A stretch of 64,000 bases of DNA from Malus domestica (taxonomy: Eukaryota > Streptophyta > Magnoliopsida > Rosales > Rosaceae). Below are positions 45,567 through 58,391 of this stretch, in pieces. The notes below the pieces were generated by a model. It was not told the DNA's origin, made no database searches, and was given only the letters and a program-made list of their open reading frames with translations. Both the position numbers and the translations under genes were made by a program. The stretch spans positions 5,241,501-5,305,500 of the forward strand of contig NC_091677.1 of the NCBI RefSeq assembly GCF_042453785.1, given 5' to 3'. The stretch's first letter is position 1; each line of letters begins with the position of its first letter.

Positions 45567-48133
45567 CATAAAATATAATTCTCAAGGGTACAGACATGAC
45601 TTGGAAGAACTCGAAACTAATTAATCTAATCTATAAAGTATTCAAAACCCTCATGTGCAACCAAAAAAAATATTCGAGAAAAAAGTGTAGGGAAAACTAC
45701 GTTTTCAATTTCCAAAACTTTAAATGTGGGTTTCACAAGTTAATTATGCAGAATTTTAGTGGTTAAAAAATGAGTCACTAAAAACCCCTTGTAGTATATG
45801 CTGATATGATCAGGGTAGATAAAAACCTATAGACAGTACTCATCCAAGTTAAATTGTAAATTGCATTAGCTTATTTGAGGAAGGTCAAAATATCAGACAT
45901 TATATTCAGCACTAGAAAAATTAAATGTAAACTAATTAAAATTATAGTAGCTTTATTTGGCATTTTGCAAGGTAAGCATTTTGGTATTAGTGTAATCTTC
46001 ATGGAAATCTTACTTTTGTAAGCTTAATTATATAAAACCAAGTTGAAAAGTGAAAAAAAGATCAAGTTAATTAAATAGTCATCAGATACCAGCTTTTATT
46101 TTTCATTTAATTAATTACTAAACCAACCAACAGTAAAAATATGATTAGATAATTATAATCGGGTCAATATATCGTAGCTGCAAGGATCAGGTCAGTCAGA
46201 GATTCGGTCCTCACCTTTCAATATAAATTACAAACAAGTAGAAGAATGAGATTTTTAAACAAAGCTATCAAGACTTCTGCCAAAAGTTAATTTCTTTGTC
46301 TTTCTACAGCGGAGAATATTCATTTTGTTCACAACACATCACATGCTTCAGCGTGATCAGATCAACTGAATCACTTCTTCCTCATCATTTGCTTAAAATT
46401 ATATTTTGAAATTGACGAAATTAAATGTAAATCACACAACAGAAATAAATAAGAATGAAAGAAAAAAATATTGTGCTTAAGAGTTAAGAGGAATCCGTGT
46501 TCCGGTTACAATTAAAAATTTTCCATGGTGGAAGGCAAGCTGGCATAGTTCCCGAAGAGCCTGCAGAAACATTGACAAGTGATTTCGCATAGAATTGCTC
46601 AAAACACTTCCCCTTAAACAAATTAGGGTTTCTACTTCCTATATGTGGTGTGTTGCAATTTTAGAACACGAGGGCGTGACCTCCAACTCTACGATAGTGC
46701 TTTCATCTTGACAACAGTGCATTGCATACTGTACGTGGTTTCCATGTAAGTTGGTTCGAGACATATTGGCCGGCATACCCACACAACAAATATTGCTTTA
46801 TTAACACCACCTTCTCAAACTATAACTCTCGTATAGAAAGTATTGGCTTGCTTGAAAATCAAAATCTCAAATGGCACCATATTTAGAACTTGCATCCTTT
46901 TTAATTAATTAAATGATCGTATTGATAAAATGTCGATAACATTGGTAGATAACATTCCAATAGTATAACAATTTGACATGTTATCGGCATGTTATCAACA
47001 TTGTCTACAAAATTTATCGTGTAACAAAGACCTTTAACAAAAACAAACATCTTGCTCAGAAAATATCATGCAAGTTTCTTGGCTTGCTTTGAATGCATTC
47101 TGCACTGATAACTAATAAAACGTACAGAGCATCCCAGAAGTTTACAGGGAAAAAAAATTCTGCAGCTAACTAATGGAAATGGATACATTGGCATGGAGAA
47201 AGTCAGCTCCTGTACGTTACCAATATTGTCCGTCTCCAGAGTTGTTTAGGAAGATATTTTGATAGAGTTATCCAGATAGTGGCAGTCTATACCACAGAAA
47301 ATTGCTGAGGAGCACAAACCAGAATGAACCTTTATGCTGGTTCCGAGCTACCTGCACTTAAAGTTATAGACATAAATCAATACAAAATTGGATCAGAGAC
47401 ATGCATCTCATCTCATGCACAAGTCTTAATTTCTGTACCAGGTTAAGCTTTTGAGATTTAGGAAGTTGTATATGTCTTACCACAGTTACCATCAAAGCAT
47501 GGGATTGATCAACACTAAAATCAGAAGCTGATTAATTGGTCTCAAAAAGGACACAGCACATGCATGCTTGTGTGCATATATCTATATATGTGGGTTAGGA
47601 TTGGAGGGCCTATTTTTTGACACATATTTTATGGGGTCCACATTGTAACTTTTTTCAATGATCTGAACTGTTTATATTTCAATTCATCATTAATAGATTA
47701 TCTTTGCAAAATGTTAGACAAATCCAAAACTATTAAGATGTTCATTTATAGTGAAAAAAAAAATTTACGAATACGGTTTTGCTAAAAAAAAAAAAATAAC
47801 TAAAATAACTATCACTATCATTTGATCCGACGGTCATATGGTTTCAAACTTGGATTATTTTTTGTGAATTTCATCTTTGAGGGAAGATCTAAAATATAAA
47901 TGGTTGGATCATTGAAATCCATTAACTTTCACAATAATGTGATTATACATGTTTTTTTTTTTTTTTTGAGAAATATACATGTTAAATTGTGAGCACTCAA
48001 TGTCATGATAATGTGATTAAAAATGTTAGAACGTGAGCATTCAATTTGAAATCAATTAGAGGCACATAAACTTTTTAGCACTTTATGCAAACCTTTCATC
48101 TCTAATATGGGATACTATCAAATTATTTTAAGC

Positions 48134-48292
48134 ACTTTAAGGAAGTACTCATGAGCGGTAGGTCTCGGGTTCGAGACTTGGGAGCAGCCTCTCCATAAAT
48201 GGGGGTAAGGCTAGCCGACATTCACCTCTCCCAGACCCTGCATAAAACGGGAGCCTTGTGCACTGGGTACGACGACTTTAAGGAAGTACTCA
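48134..48292 (+). mobile_element. 5'-truncated tRNA-derived SINE with 18-bp TSD
   Basis: The body (48152-48274) contains a Pol III B-box-like ggttcgagact and the phrases ggtaaggctagccgac and cttgtgcactgggtacgac that I associate with Rosaceae SINEs. A perfect 18-bp duplication actttaaggaagtactca flanks it. The A box and 5' end are missing, so it should not be transcribed by Pol III on its own. Confidence 0.88.
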
Positions 48293-48525
48293 AATTTTAT
48301 TGTGTGACGAGGAAGCTTTAATACGATGTTACTCAAAAACACTTGACAATGCGTGTTGAAGTTTGTGCAAGACCATCTTCGGTGTGGGATACTATCAACA
48401 AGAAACATGATCAATTTACAATATGCGAACTTGTAAAGGGATCCATTTGAGAACCCAAGAACAAAAATTCCCTTTTTTTTTTTAATACAAGATCAAAGAC
48501 TCCCTTTAGATTGCAATCTTAACTT

Positions 48526-48682
48526 TTAAGAAAAACTAACAAAAAGTCCAAAAAAACTTCTCTTTTAACGAAAAACCATTTTTAAAGGTTAGTGAATAGT
48601 GCTAGTTAAAGGTAAAAATGTGATTTTTCGTTAAAAGTAAACAGTATCAGGAGTGTTTTGTTAAAACTCCCAACTTTTATCA
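48526..48682. repeat. Dispersed palindromic repeat (AACTCC family), copy 4
   Basis: Ordered phrases ttttaacgaaaaacc, tagtgaatagtgcta, gatttttcgttaaaagt and gttaaaactccc match copies 1-3. Confidence 0.6.
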
Positions 48683-49448
48683 TTTGTTACTTGTTTGCGG
48701 AAGCAAAGGCCGATAATGCAGAGGTGAGAGATGGAGAGGTCCAAGTTGATGGGGGAGGAACCAAAACCCAATGGGCGCTTTAACCATTTGAAAGCCAGAG
48801 GTCAATTTTACTAGGTTGGCTTCTACCACCACTTGCATTCATTACATAACCAAAAGCTTCAGGTCACAAGTCCAAAATTGTGAAATGAAGAAAATTATCA
48901 TCATTTTTGCCTGGGAAATGGAACTGCTCTTAGAGAAAACAGACCTATATCACCAACCAAAAGACAGAAAAGGAATTTAACTGAAATGAGCAAGGCACAG
49001 TAACACTTCAAAATATACGGGTTGGTATGTTAATAGTTCAAAATGTTTACAAGAATTGGAAAAGTTGCCTTCTTACAGTTTTTACTCCGATCGACCATGT
49101 TCTTTCTCTACCAAGCCCAGCCTTTGTCTCAAAACTAAAGCCTTGCTCAATCACTAGACAACAGACATCACAAAGCCCTTGTATTGGGTAATATCACAAG
49201 TGCAGTCGATAGCATCTCATTTACAAAACTAGTTTTTCTGGGATGCACTCACATTGCCAATACACGAGGCTGTTCAACTCAAAAGATTAGCCAACAAGTC
49301 CAGTGTCAAATACCTTGAATCCATCGAGCATCAATTTTTTTTCAAGTAGCAAAAGAATAGATCAAGAGAAACAACGCCAACTGGAGATGGTATCCGCTAA
49401 TAATTCTCTGACTCGTAAATGCAAAAACTGGAGAGCAAAATTTTCTGC

Positions 49449-50765
49449 TTAGTATACAGAAGCATCAAATCTCGGCTCATAGAAACAAACCTGGCTGTTG
49501 TATGACTGCAGTGCACAGCCTGCAATCCATGACCACACCTTCTTATCAACGTCGTAAAGAAGACCCTTTCCTTGGTTCCAAGATGTGAAGCAGATCAAGT
49601 TATCCTGTCCAGAGCACTCGAACCTCTCGGCTGATAACCTTAACAGAGATCTGAAATACTTCGGAGGCATCCTGCTAATCTCTACCCATAAAAATTTAGC
49701 ATGATCCAGTTCCCAAATTCTCATACTCTGAAGAGTACTATAAAGACCAATCCTTCCAACTAGAAACAGACGCTTCTGGGTGCCAGCAACCAAATAACCA
49801 TCCAATAGAGACCGCGGGAACTTAGCTGGAATGTGTTCCCAGTACCCTGTGTCCAGTCGATACATCATCAGGCCAAGTGGAGAAAGGGTTTCCAAATATA
49901 ATCTGGAGTCACAATATGCCATCTTTGAGGAGCAAAGATTAACTGCAGGCATTATCTGGTGAATTGACCACGTATTGAGCTTCGAATCATATACTTCAGT
50001 GGGCAGTGATTTGTCACCATAAATATCACTAGTAGCTATAACTTTAAACGACCGGTCCTTCCTATCAACAACCATTATCAGCTGCCTCTGCTGATTATAA
50101 TGCATACTTGGCAATGTCCTCCAAGTTTGTGTAAGAGGGTTACAAACCAAGGCTCTAAAATTTAAGCCATCAAGCCCAGAAAAGCAAACTAAACCAGCAG
50201 AAGAACCGACCAACCAGAATGCCCACTGTGGCAAAAATGTGAACGGAATCCTATACCATGTTTTTAATGGCAAGCTGAAGACTGAGCATTGTGGGGTCTG
50301 AGAGTTCTTCCAAAATGTGAGAAGACAAGGCCCATGAGACGGTACTTGTGAGTGAAACTTAAGAAAGCTTCTATCTTGTAGAATTGTATTCCACCGTTTA
50401 CATACACAGCGGAGCCTGAATATCATGAACGGCGGAATTCTAGCTAATATCTCATTCAACAAATCCTCGGGCAACATTGCCCATATATTATCCTCCATTT
50501 GAACATCAGGATGAACTGGTTTCCCAAATGTAGAAGCCGTTTCTTCATCCAGTCCTCGCGGCTTTGTCTTAACCACCTTTTGCCTCGAAGGGCTTGTATT
50601 CCTTGATCTTACACAACCCAACGGACTCGTGTTCCTCGACCCACCACCTCTAAGCGGCGACACTTGCTTTGGGCACCTATCATCTTCACTTGAAACCCCA
50701 TTTCCCACAGATTTCGAACTAGTTACAGCAGACCTAGATTCAGAAGATTCCTCAGAACCATCCAT
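49449..50765 (-). CDS. F-box/kelch-type protein, At5g15710-like
   Basis: This is an SCF E3 ligase substrate-receptor type protein of 438 residues in one coding exon. The start [14 protein letters not shown] matches the family N-terminus; an in-frame Met 15 codons upstream is less likely. Residues 1 to about 90 are Ser/Pro-rich, with duplicated SRNTSP motifs. The F-box covers about 94-138 ([25 protein letters not shown]). The C-terminal half forms kelch/galactose-oxidase-like repeats, including [28 protein letters not shown] and [15 protein letters not shown], and the end [12 protein letters not shown] is conserved. It closely resembles the Arabidopsis protein I recall as At5g15710, 448 residues. 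The coding sequence is intact. A leader intron is possible upstream but was not resolved. Confidence 0.9.
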   Translation of the reverse strand: MDGSEESSESRSAVTSSKSVGNGVSSEDDRCPKQVSPLRGGGSRNTSPLGCVRSRNTSPSRQKVVKTKPRGLDEETASTFGKPVHPDVQMEDNIWAMLPEDLLNEILARIPPFMIFRLRCVCKRWNTILQDRSFLKFHSQVPSHGPCLLTFWKNSQTPQCSVFSLPLKTWYRIPFTFLPQWAFWLVGSSAGLVCFSGLDGLNFRALVCNPLTQTWRTLPSMHYNQQRQLIMVVDRKDRSFKVIATSDIYGDKSLPTEVYDSKLNTWSIHQIMPAVNLCSSKMAYCDSRLYLETLSPLGLMMYRLDTGYWEHIPAKFPRSLLDGYLVAGTQKRLFLVGRIGLYSTLQSMRIWELDHAKFLWVEISRMPPKYFRSLLRLSAERFECSGQDNLICFTSWNQGKGLLYDVDKKVWSWIAGCALQSYNSQVCFYEPRFDASVY

Positions 50766-52741
50766 GGTGATAAAACCCCAACCAACCAAAATTTTACTCC
50801 GGCGTTTCAACCCTAGTACCCAATTCCTCCCAAAAGACCAAAAATTTCAATGTCAATCAACTTTCATCACCAAACAACAAAACCCAGAATTCAAAAAGTA
50901 TGGCCTTTAATAATCACAGCATTAGACCAGCATTATAATTGAGATTAAACAAAAAAGCCCTAATCTTTACTCAGATCCAAAATTCATAATCTTGCAGATT
51001 GTAAGATGAGTCAAGTGAAAGATGGAAACTTTTTGAGCAAATATCAATTACCAGCACAAAATTCAAGCTTTTCACCTTGTGATTTGAGATAAGTGTCCTC
51101 CAGGATTCAGAAATCTTCCATGGCTTCTGCTTGGTGAAGGAAACAGCTTGTTGGAGGAGCACAGATGAGTAAATTCAGGCATAGAAATTAGGGGAAAGGC
51201 CCGGGGGGTCCTAATTTCAAGGCTATTTCTTTTTACATTTGTGTTTGATTTACTTTGTCACTATTTGACAAAATGGACAAAGAAGAATCCATATAAATAT
51301 TTCTGCATGATGTTGATGCCTATGGCCATCAGAGGGTGCCACGTTAGAGAAGAAGTTGTTTATTTTTCTGCTTTAGTTGATAACATTGTTTGGCTGGGAC
51401 CTATCAGACAAAATGGACGGCAATGATTGGGGGGGTGGGTGTGATTGTGTACATAGCAGATAAGTAGTAAAACTTTGCTCTAAAAAATAAACTTACCTCT
51501 TTAGCCTATTGCTATTAGATTATTGGGGTCCACCTGGTACTTTTGTCTCCATGGGCTCCACTCATGTTTCTGGTGGTTGACGAAGCTTTAATCTGCACAA
51601 TGCACCAAACGGATGCATTGTTGTTTACCACATGTACACTGTAAGTAAGCAGTGTGTGTCTTCTAATATCAAGTAGCTGAGAGGATATTGGGGATATTGT
51701 AAAACTATAGTTTTTGTATATAAATTAAAATTGGGCATATCGTAAGATCTCAAGAATTCCTACAACTTGGGATGAAAATCTTGCAGAATAGTCACGAATT
51801 GTGAGTAGCTGTCAGCTAGTCGATAGCAAATTGGTCGACCAATCACCCATATCCAGCAAGAGCCCTTTTGGATGCTAATATAGGATCCCATTTTATGAAA
51901 AATCAAATGCAAAGAGGAAAACTTTACTGCAAGTCTTCCATATAATATTATGTAAAAATGCTGCATTTTCTTCAGTCTAACTCTTTGTTGTTACCAATAG
52001 TTTTATGACCTTTGAGAATAATAGAAAGCAATCCAACTTCATCTTCAGCTATAATTCGTCAAGTTCCCTCAAACGGATTTGTTGTAGAGGATAAACGAGT
52101 GCCTTTTTGGACACTACTGTAGGGTGCCTGATTTACTTGGGGTGTGGTGCAAGTGTAGCTGGGAAAAGACGATTTGATCTAATATTGAGGATACTCCAAC
52201 GTCTCAAGGCGTTTTCTCCAACTCAAGATCAATCTTGCAAGATAGTTGCAGATTGTGAGTAATTGTCAATTGACCCATCATTTACATTCTTTAGTTTCTT
52301 GCGATAATTTCAAAATATCTCAATACATATCTTTTTGCACGAGAGCAGCTTACATGTAACGGATTCACTGTCACTTGACGTCTCAATCTAACAATACATT
52401 GTCGTGTGAAGAAAAACTTACACTTGACAAAGTATTATTAAATACAGGACACTATGTGACGGTAAACTCGTTTCATGTAAGTCCTTCTTTTTTTGCACAT
52501 ATATCTGTGATCGACGGCCAGATTTTATACTTGTCACCAAGAATTTTGTTATATGTGATCCAAGCTTCCCCACTCTATTTAAATATCGATATATCAGGCC
52601 CGCAAACCCTAGCAAAACAGACTATCTCTCACTTTGTTAATCTTCTATTTGTTTCCAAGCCTTTTTCTGACTCGGTCATTTATAATTATTTAATTAATTA
52701 GGTACAAATAAACTTGCAATATATGCATAAAAGTTGATCAG
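50766..52741. other. F-box gene leader and intergenic sequence
   Basis: The first ~400 bases are the likely 5' leader and promoter of the F-box gene. The rest shows only short open frames and no family match. Confidence 0.5.
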
Positions 52742-53381
52742 CCAGAGCTCCCAAGGGACACGGTATTCCATCAATTTCTCCCAAGGCTGCCGGCAAAGTC
52801 GCTAATGCGATTTAGGTGCGTATGCAAGCTTTGGTCCTCTCTTATCCGTAGCCCTTCCTCGCTGCTCACATGAACTTCCATTGCCACAACTACAAGAAAG
52901 ATACTACAAAACTCCTCTTCACATTACAAAGAAGTAGCCACTGGCTCTTCTTCTGCTCAGGAATAGATCAGCAACGATATCCAACACCTGTTGCCCTACA
53001 TACGTACTCCCCGTACATATCTTACTCCAATTTTGCGGTACAATCGTACAGAGAGTATCAAAGGTTTGGTCTGTGCATTAAGTGATGAATATGTTTTTGT
53101 ATTTAACCCTAGCACGAGAGAGTTTGCAGTGCTTTTTGATGCAGAAATCGACCACAAATTTCTCGCTGGGATCATGCCATTGTGGATTCAGTCCTTTTAC
53201 GAAAGAGTATAAGGTTCTCCGAGTAGTAGGTAGTAGATTGTTCCAATAGTGGCAGGCTGAAAGTTTTCATGCTGAAAATGTTATTGGGTCACGGAGGCAG
53301 TTAAAATTAATCTTGCTCATCTTCCTTTTGACCGGCCAAAATGTTTGTTTGGCAAGAGCTTGTGCCTCCATGGAGCCATAC
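52742..53381 (+). pseudogene. F-box (FBA-type) pseudogene, 5' part
   Basis: It reads [20 protein letters not shown] and [17 protein letters not shown], a plant F-box, then hits a TGA near 52870. Frame changes follow, through FHCHNYKKDTTKLLF, KGLVCALSDEYVFVFNPSTREF and a degenerate F-box-associated domain ending near GAIHW. No start codon precedes the F-box. The copia element at 53387 separates it from the 3' part. Confidence 0.8.
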
Positions 53382-53386
53382 ATTGG

Positions 53387-53724
53387 TATTGGAAGTGATG
53401 TAGACGTGAGTTGTAGCTGTCACTTTTGGACATTGGAAGTGATGTAGACGTGATGTATTGCTTCTTCAACACACAATCACATGTGTGAGTTGCAGCTGTC
53501 ACTTTTCCTTTGTCCCTTAATTTGCTCCTTAATTTATGGTCTTGTGTTTCATTGAAACTTGTAAGTAGGGTTAGCTAGATTATTTTTTGGTTCTTTATAT
53601 GGCCTAATATCAGGCTTTGTCTATAGGCCTTTAAGCCACTCTCAAGCTCTATATAAGAGTTTCTCCCTTGTACTTGTTTTCTCATGATGAATTATACAAA
53701 TAGTTGAAACTAAAAAGTTCAATA
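53387..53724 (+). repeat. 5' LTR of copia element
   Basis: 338 bp. It contains a TATA box (ctctatataagag, about 53648-53660) and a short internal duplication of tggaagtgatgtagacgtg with the gttgcagctgtcactttt that accompanies it. Confidence 0.93.
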
Positions 53725-53809
53725 TGGTATCATAGCAGGAACCATAGGGTCCTGTCTCTGTTGTTTTTTTCTTTAGTTCATTTTTCCTTCTATTCATCAT
53801 TTGTTGAGA

Positions 53810-55200
53810 TGGCAGAAGACAATCCATTCGATTATGAGAATACAAGTTCCTCAACCTCAACACCAACCAACATGATACACGGTGAGATCAATCCAAACCA
53901 ACGACTGTGCTCAGTATTGTTGAATGAGTTCAATTATTTGCCTTGGTCACGAGCCGTCTCTCTTGCCCTAGGAGGAAGATCGAAGCTAGGGTACGTAAAT
54001 GGAACCATCAAGCCTCTAGAATCCACCTCACTCTCTTTTGATGCATGGCACTCAAATGATCAGCTCGTAATGTCTTGGATTCTCAACTCGATGGAGTCGA
54101 AGTTGTCGGAGCTCTTCAGCTATTCATGATCTTCACACCTATTATGAGAATCTGTTAAGGAAATGTATGGCAGCCAAAACAATGTTGCCCGTGTATTTGA
54201 ACTGAAGAAGAGTCTTGCTGGCCTAAAGCAAGGTGACCAATCCTTCGTTCAACACCTTGGAAGCTTGAAATCTATGTGGAATGAGCTTGATCTATACCGT
54301 CCACACACAACCAAATCCGCTGTGTTATTGAAAATGACTGATGAAGATAAAGTGTTTCAACTGTTAGCAAGCTTGGGAGCTGAGTATGAAGATCTTCGTA
54401 GTCAATTGCTAATGACTCCAGAATTACCATCATTTATCAGCGTGTGTCATGCAGTTCAAAGGGAAGAAACTCGAAGAAAGGTAATGCATATTGAGCCTAA
54501 GTTTAGCTCTGAGGCTAGGATTTTCACTAGCAACCACAAAATTTCTAGTGAAAGAGTTTTTAATGCGAAGAAGGCTGATTGGAAGTGCACATATTGCAAC
54601 ATTAAGGGGAACCTATAGGGAAAATGTTGGATCTTACATCCTGAGTTAAAACCTAAGTTTGACAAGGAAGGGAAAATGATCAAAGATGGGAAAGGGTTTG
54701 CTCCAAAAGCCCTCCGTGCAACTAACTGTTCAACTGATGAGATGACAAACTTCACTTCAAATCCGATTTCCTTGATTAATGAATTTGTTGCCTTTCTCCA
54801 AAGAAAGAAATGACCACTGAGAATGAAAAGATGATTACTGAAAACTCCACTGCCATGCTTGGAAAATTCGCTGGCTTCTTGGCAGGTTCAGATACCACAA
54901 CGCACGGCAATATCCCAGGTATTGTCACTGCACTCTTCATTGCTCTCAATGCACATCTCACACATGTTGGATTGTAGACTCAGGTGCCACTGATCATATA
55001 ACTAATAAACCATCTTGTTTACATGAGTGTAAAAAATTAACTGATCTTACTCATGTATCAGTAGCAAATGGTAAAGGGGAACCTGTTCTAGGAAAAGGAA
55101 AAAGTAGGTTGATGGGTAATGATGTAGAGTCCACGGCACTTTACGTACCTTCATTTCCATTCCAGCTTTTGTCCATAGGAAAAATCACGCACACTTTGGA
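53810..55200 (+). pseudogene. Copia gag and protease remnant
   Basis: Gag starts MAEDNPFDYEN and contains LNEFNYLPWSRAVSLALGGR. It ends at a premature TGA near 54127, then resumes in another frame through the capsid region. The zinc knuckle CTYCNIKGNL is interrupted by a stop at 54616 and lacks the usual His. The protease shows WIVDSGATDHI (about 54970), with the catalytic Asp in DSGA. Several stops and frame changes make it nonfunctional. Confidence 0.85.
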
Positions 55201-55359
55201 CTGCCTTGCCATATTTTCTCATCATAACGTTGTGTTTCTGGATTGAGTCACTCAGAAGAAGATTGGTGAAGGGTTCTTCTTAAATGGTCTATACTACCTC
55301 TCAAAGAAGTTCAATCTTGTTAAGGATCTCATTGCCAACCTAAGTCATGCCCAGGAGTA

Positions 55360-57990
55360 CCAACTTTGGCACCAACGTCTTACTCATCCCTCAGAACCAG
55401 TAATGTCTAAGTTATTTCCAAATTTTTGTAAAAGCACACATGAATGCGAGACCTGTCAAATGTCAAAATCCACTAGGTTGCTTTTGTATCCTCTCAGTCT
55501 AGAACCAGTAAGCTTTTTGAAGTTGTCCACTCAGATATTTGGGGACTTTCTTGTGTTGAGTCTTTCGATGGATACAAGTATTATGTCACTTTTATTGATG
55601 ATTATTCTAGGGTTACCTGGGTATATCTTTTAAAGTTTAAAGGTGATTTTTTTGAAGCTTTCAAAGACTTTCACAAACTAATAACCAATCAATTCGCCTC
55701 TAAATTATATACCTTAAGGTCAGATAATGGCACCGAGTATACATCCAATAACATGTCCAATTACTTGAGCAATCATGGCATCTTACATCAAACTAGTTGT
55801 GTTGGTACACCACAACAAAATGGTGTAGCCAAGCGAAATAATAGAGATTTTTTGGAGAAAATAAGGTCCCTTATGTTTCAGATGCAAGTTCCCAAGAGAT
55901 TCTGGTCCCAAGCACTTCTCACTGCAACCTATATCATTAACAGACTTCCAACTCATGTGTTGAATGCCAAGTCACCTTTTGAAGTCATGAAAGGAAGAAC
56001 CGTCGATTTGACTCATCTCAGGATCTTTGGATGTACTTGTTATGTCCATATCCAAGCTACTCATCGTGATAAACTAAAACCTAGAGCTGTGAAATGTGCA
56101 TTTATGGAGTACTCTAGTTCTCAAAAGGGATACAAATGTTATAACTCACACACTGTGGAGCTTGTTATCTCTAGGGATATTCGGTTTGATGAACTCACTC
56201 CCTTCTTTCACAAGGATTCTGAGAATAATCCTCAAGGGGAGAGTCTAATGGACACATTTCCATTGCCTACTCCTGGAGAAATTTATGCAAACCCCCCAAA
56301 CCCTATCATTAATTCCAACATTGATGAGGTGGTCAATGAGGAAGTACCCAGTGCTCCAGCACCACAACCACAAGCTGCAACTCCACAATCAATAGTAGCA
56401 TCAAGAAGGAACCCTGCTCGAGATCGACATCCCCCGTTAAGGTTACAAGAGTACGTTACGTACTCTGCAAGGTACCCTATCTCTGAAGCTATTACTTACC
56501 AAAAATTGTCGGCCTCCCATGCATTATTTCTCAACCAATTGTCAAACAATCTTGAGCCAAGAAGCTTTCAAGAAGCCGTATGTACACATGTGTGGCAAAA
56601 AGTTATGCATGAAGAGCTCAAAGCATTGGATGAAAATGAAACTTGGAGTGTGGTTGATCTTCCCAAAGGCAAGAAGGTTGTAGGGAGTAGATGGATATAC
56701 AAGACAAAATTCAATTCCAATGGTACCATTGAGAGACACAAGGCTCGATTGGTAACCCGTGGTTTCACACAAACCTACAGTATTGATTACAAGGAAACTT
56801 TTGCCCCGGTTGCCAAAATGAACACAGTGAGGGTGTTGCTATTAGTGGCAGTCAATCACGAGTGGCTCTTGTTGCAAATGGATGTAAAAAAATGCTTTCC
56901 TCCATGGTGATCTTGAAGAAGAGGTGTACATGAAGCTACCTCCTGGACACCCATGAGAAGGTGAACCTAACAAAGTTTGCAAGCTCCATAAGGCTATATA
57001 TAGACTCAAACAATCCCCTCGAGCTTGGTATTCCAAACTGAGCTCAGTTCTTGAAGTTGCAGGGTTCAAAAGAAATCATGCTGACTCTTCCTTATTTGTT
57101 CGCAGTGGTGTCCTAGGCAAGCTCGTTGTGCTTATATATGTGGATGATCTTATAATTACAGGGGACAATGTGAATGAAATCAATGCTCTTACATGCTCCC
57201 TACATCAACAATTTGCCATTAAAGACTTGGGGTTATTCTTAAATCAAAGAAAGTATGTAGTTGATCTTCTTGATGAAGCACACATGCTTGAGTGTAAACC
57301 TGCTCGCACTCCCTTTGTTAGCAAACTTCAGTTGGATGCCAAAGGTGAGCCTCTCTCAAATCCTGGTGTTTATTAACGCATGGTTGGAAAACTTATTTAC
57401 TTCATGATTTGACCTGACATTGCTTATTCAGTAAGCCTTGTCAGCCAGTTTATGCATTCTCCTACATCGGTTCATTGGGAGATTGTTAAGAGAACACTTA
57501 GATATCTCAAAGGTTCGGTCGGTAGAGGCATACTCATGAAGAAAAATGGGTCCAATCACATCATGGCCTACACTGATGCTAATTGGGCTGGTAATGCCCT
57601 TGATCGAAAGTCCACCATAGGTTTTTGTACTTTTGTTGGAGGTAATCTGGTCACTTGGAAGAGTAAGAAACAAATCGTGGTTGCAAGATCCAGTGCTGAA
57701 GCTGAATATAGGACCATGGCAGCAACAGCAGCTTGTGAACTTATATGGTTGAAGAGTTTTTTATTTGAGCTTGGCTTCACCAGCAAGGAACCAATGTCGT
57801 TGCTTTGTGACAACCAGGCTGCAATGCATATTGCTTCTAATCCGGTATTTCATGAAAGGACGAAGCACATTGAAGTTGATTGTCATTACATTCGTACACA
57901 AGTTCAATCCAATGTCATCAACAATGTGTACACTAGAGCCATGATCAACTTGCTGATCTCTTCATGAAAGCTCTAGACTCTACACAATTT
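55360..57990 (+). pseudogene. Copia integrase-RT-RNase H remnant
   Basis: Integrase retains the core DDE residues: the first Asp in VHSDIWG (about 55527), the second in LRSDNGTEY (about 55718), and Glu in the degraded RNNRDFLEKIR. RT has the WIYKTKFNSNG and ARLVTRGFTQ blocks, then a frameshift at about 56890 (MDVKKCFPPW) before the catalytic YVDDLIITGDN (about 57140). RNase H reads YTDANWAG and SSAEAEYRTMA. The largest intact piece is 55753-56910 (385 residues). Confidence 0.88.
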
Positions 57991-58048
57991 CAACGGTTGT
58001 TGTGCAAGCTTGGATCAATTAACCCTCTTGATTCAGCTTGAGGGGGAG

Positions 58049-58386
58049 TATTGGAAGTGATGTAGACGTGAGTTGCAGCTGTCACTTTTGGACATTGGAA
58101 GTGATGTAGACGTGATGTATTGCTTCTTCAACACATAATCACATGTGTGAGTTGCAGCCGTCACTTTTCCTTTGTCCCTTAATTTGCTCCTTAATTTATG
58201 GTCTTGTGTTTCATTGAAACTTGTAAGTAGGGTTAGCTAGATTATTTTTTGGTTCTTTAAATGGCCTAATATCAGGCTTTGCCTATAGGCCTTTAAGCCA
58301 CTTTCAAGCTCTATATAAGAGCTTCTCCCTTGTACTTGTTTTCTCATAATGAATTATACAAATAGTTGAAACTAAAAAGTTCAATA
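58049..58386 (+). repeat. 3' LTR of copia element
   Basis: It is the same length as the 5' LTR, with scattered substitutions such as ctttaaatgg for ctttatatgg and cttcaacacataat for cttcaacacacaat. Confidence 0.93.
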
Positions 58387-58391
58387 ATTGG

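Larger units (their letters stand above)
45576..49448. other. Intergenic between RGF cluster and F-box gene
   Basis: No gene is supported. It contains a truncated SINE (48152-48274) and copy 4 of the dispersed palindromic repeat (48526-48682). The last few hundred bases (about 49000-49448) are probably the F-box gene's 3' UTR. Confidence 0.5.
53387..58386 (+). mobile_element. Ty1/copia LTR retrotransposon (5.0 kb), inserted in the F-box pseudogene
   Basis: Two 338-bp LTRs (53387-53724 and 58049-58386) begin tattgg and end caata. A 5-bp duplication ATTGG flanks the element (53382-53386 and 58387-58391). The primer-binding site tggtatcatagc (53725) follows the 5' LTR, and a polypurine tract ttgagggggag (58038-58048) precedes the 3' LTR. 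Internal order gag, protease, integrase, RT, RNase H is copia type. Comparing the LTRs by eye I count about 8 differences, roughly 97-98% identity. Coding is nevertheless broken in several places, so it needed help to move or decayed after insertion. Confidence 0.95.
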
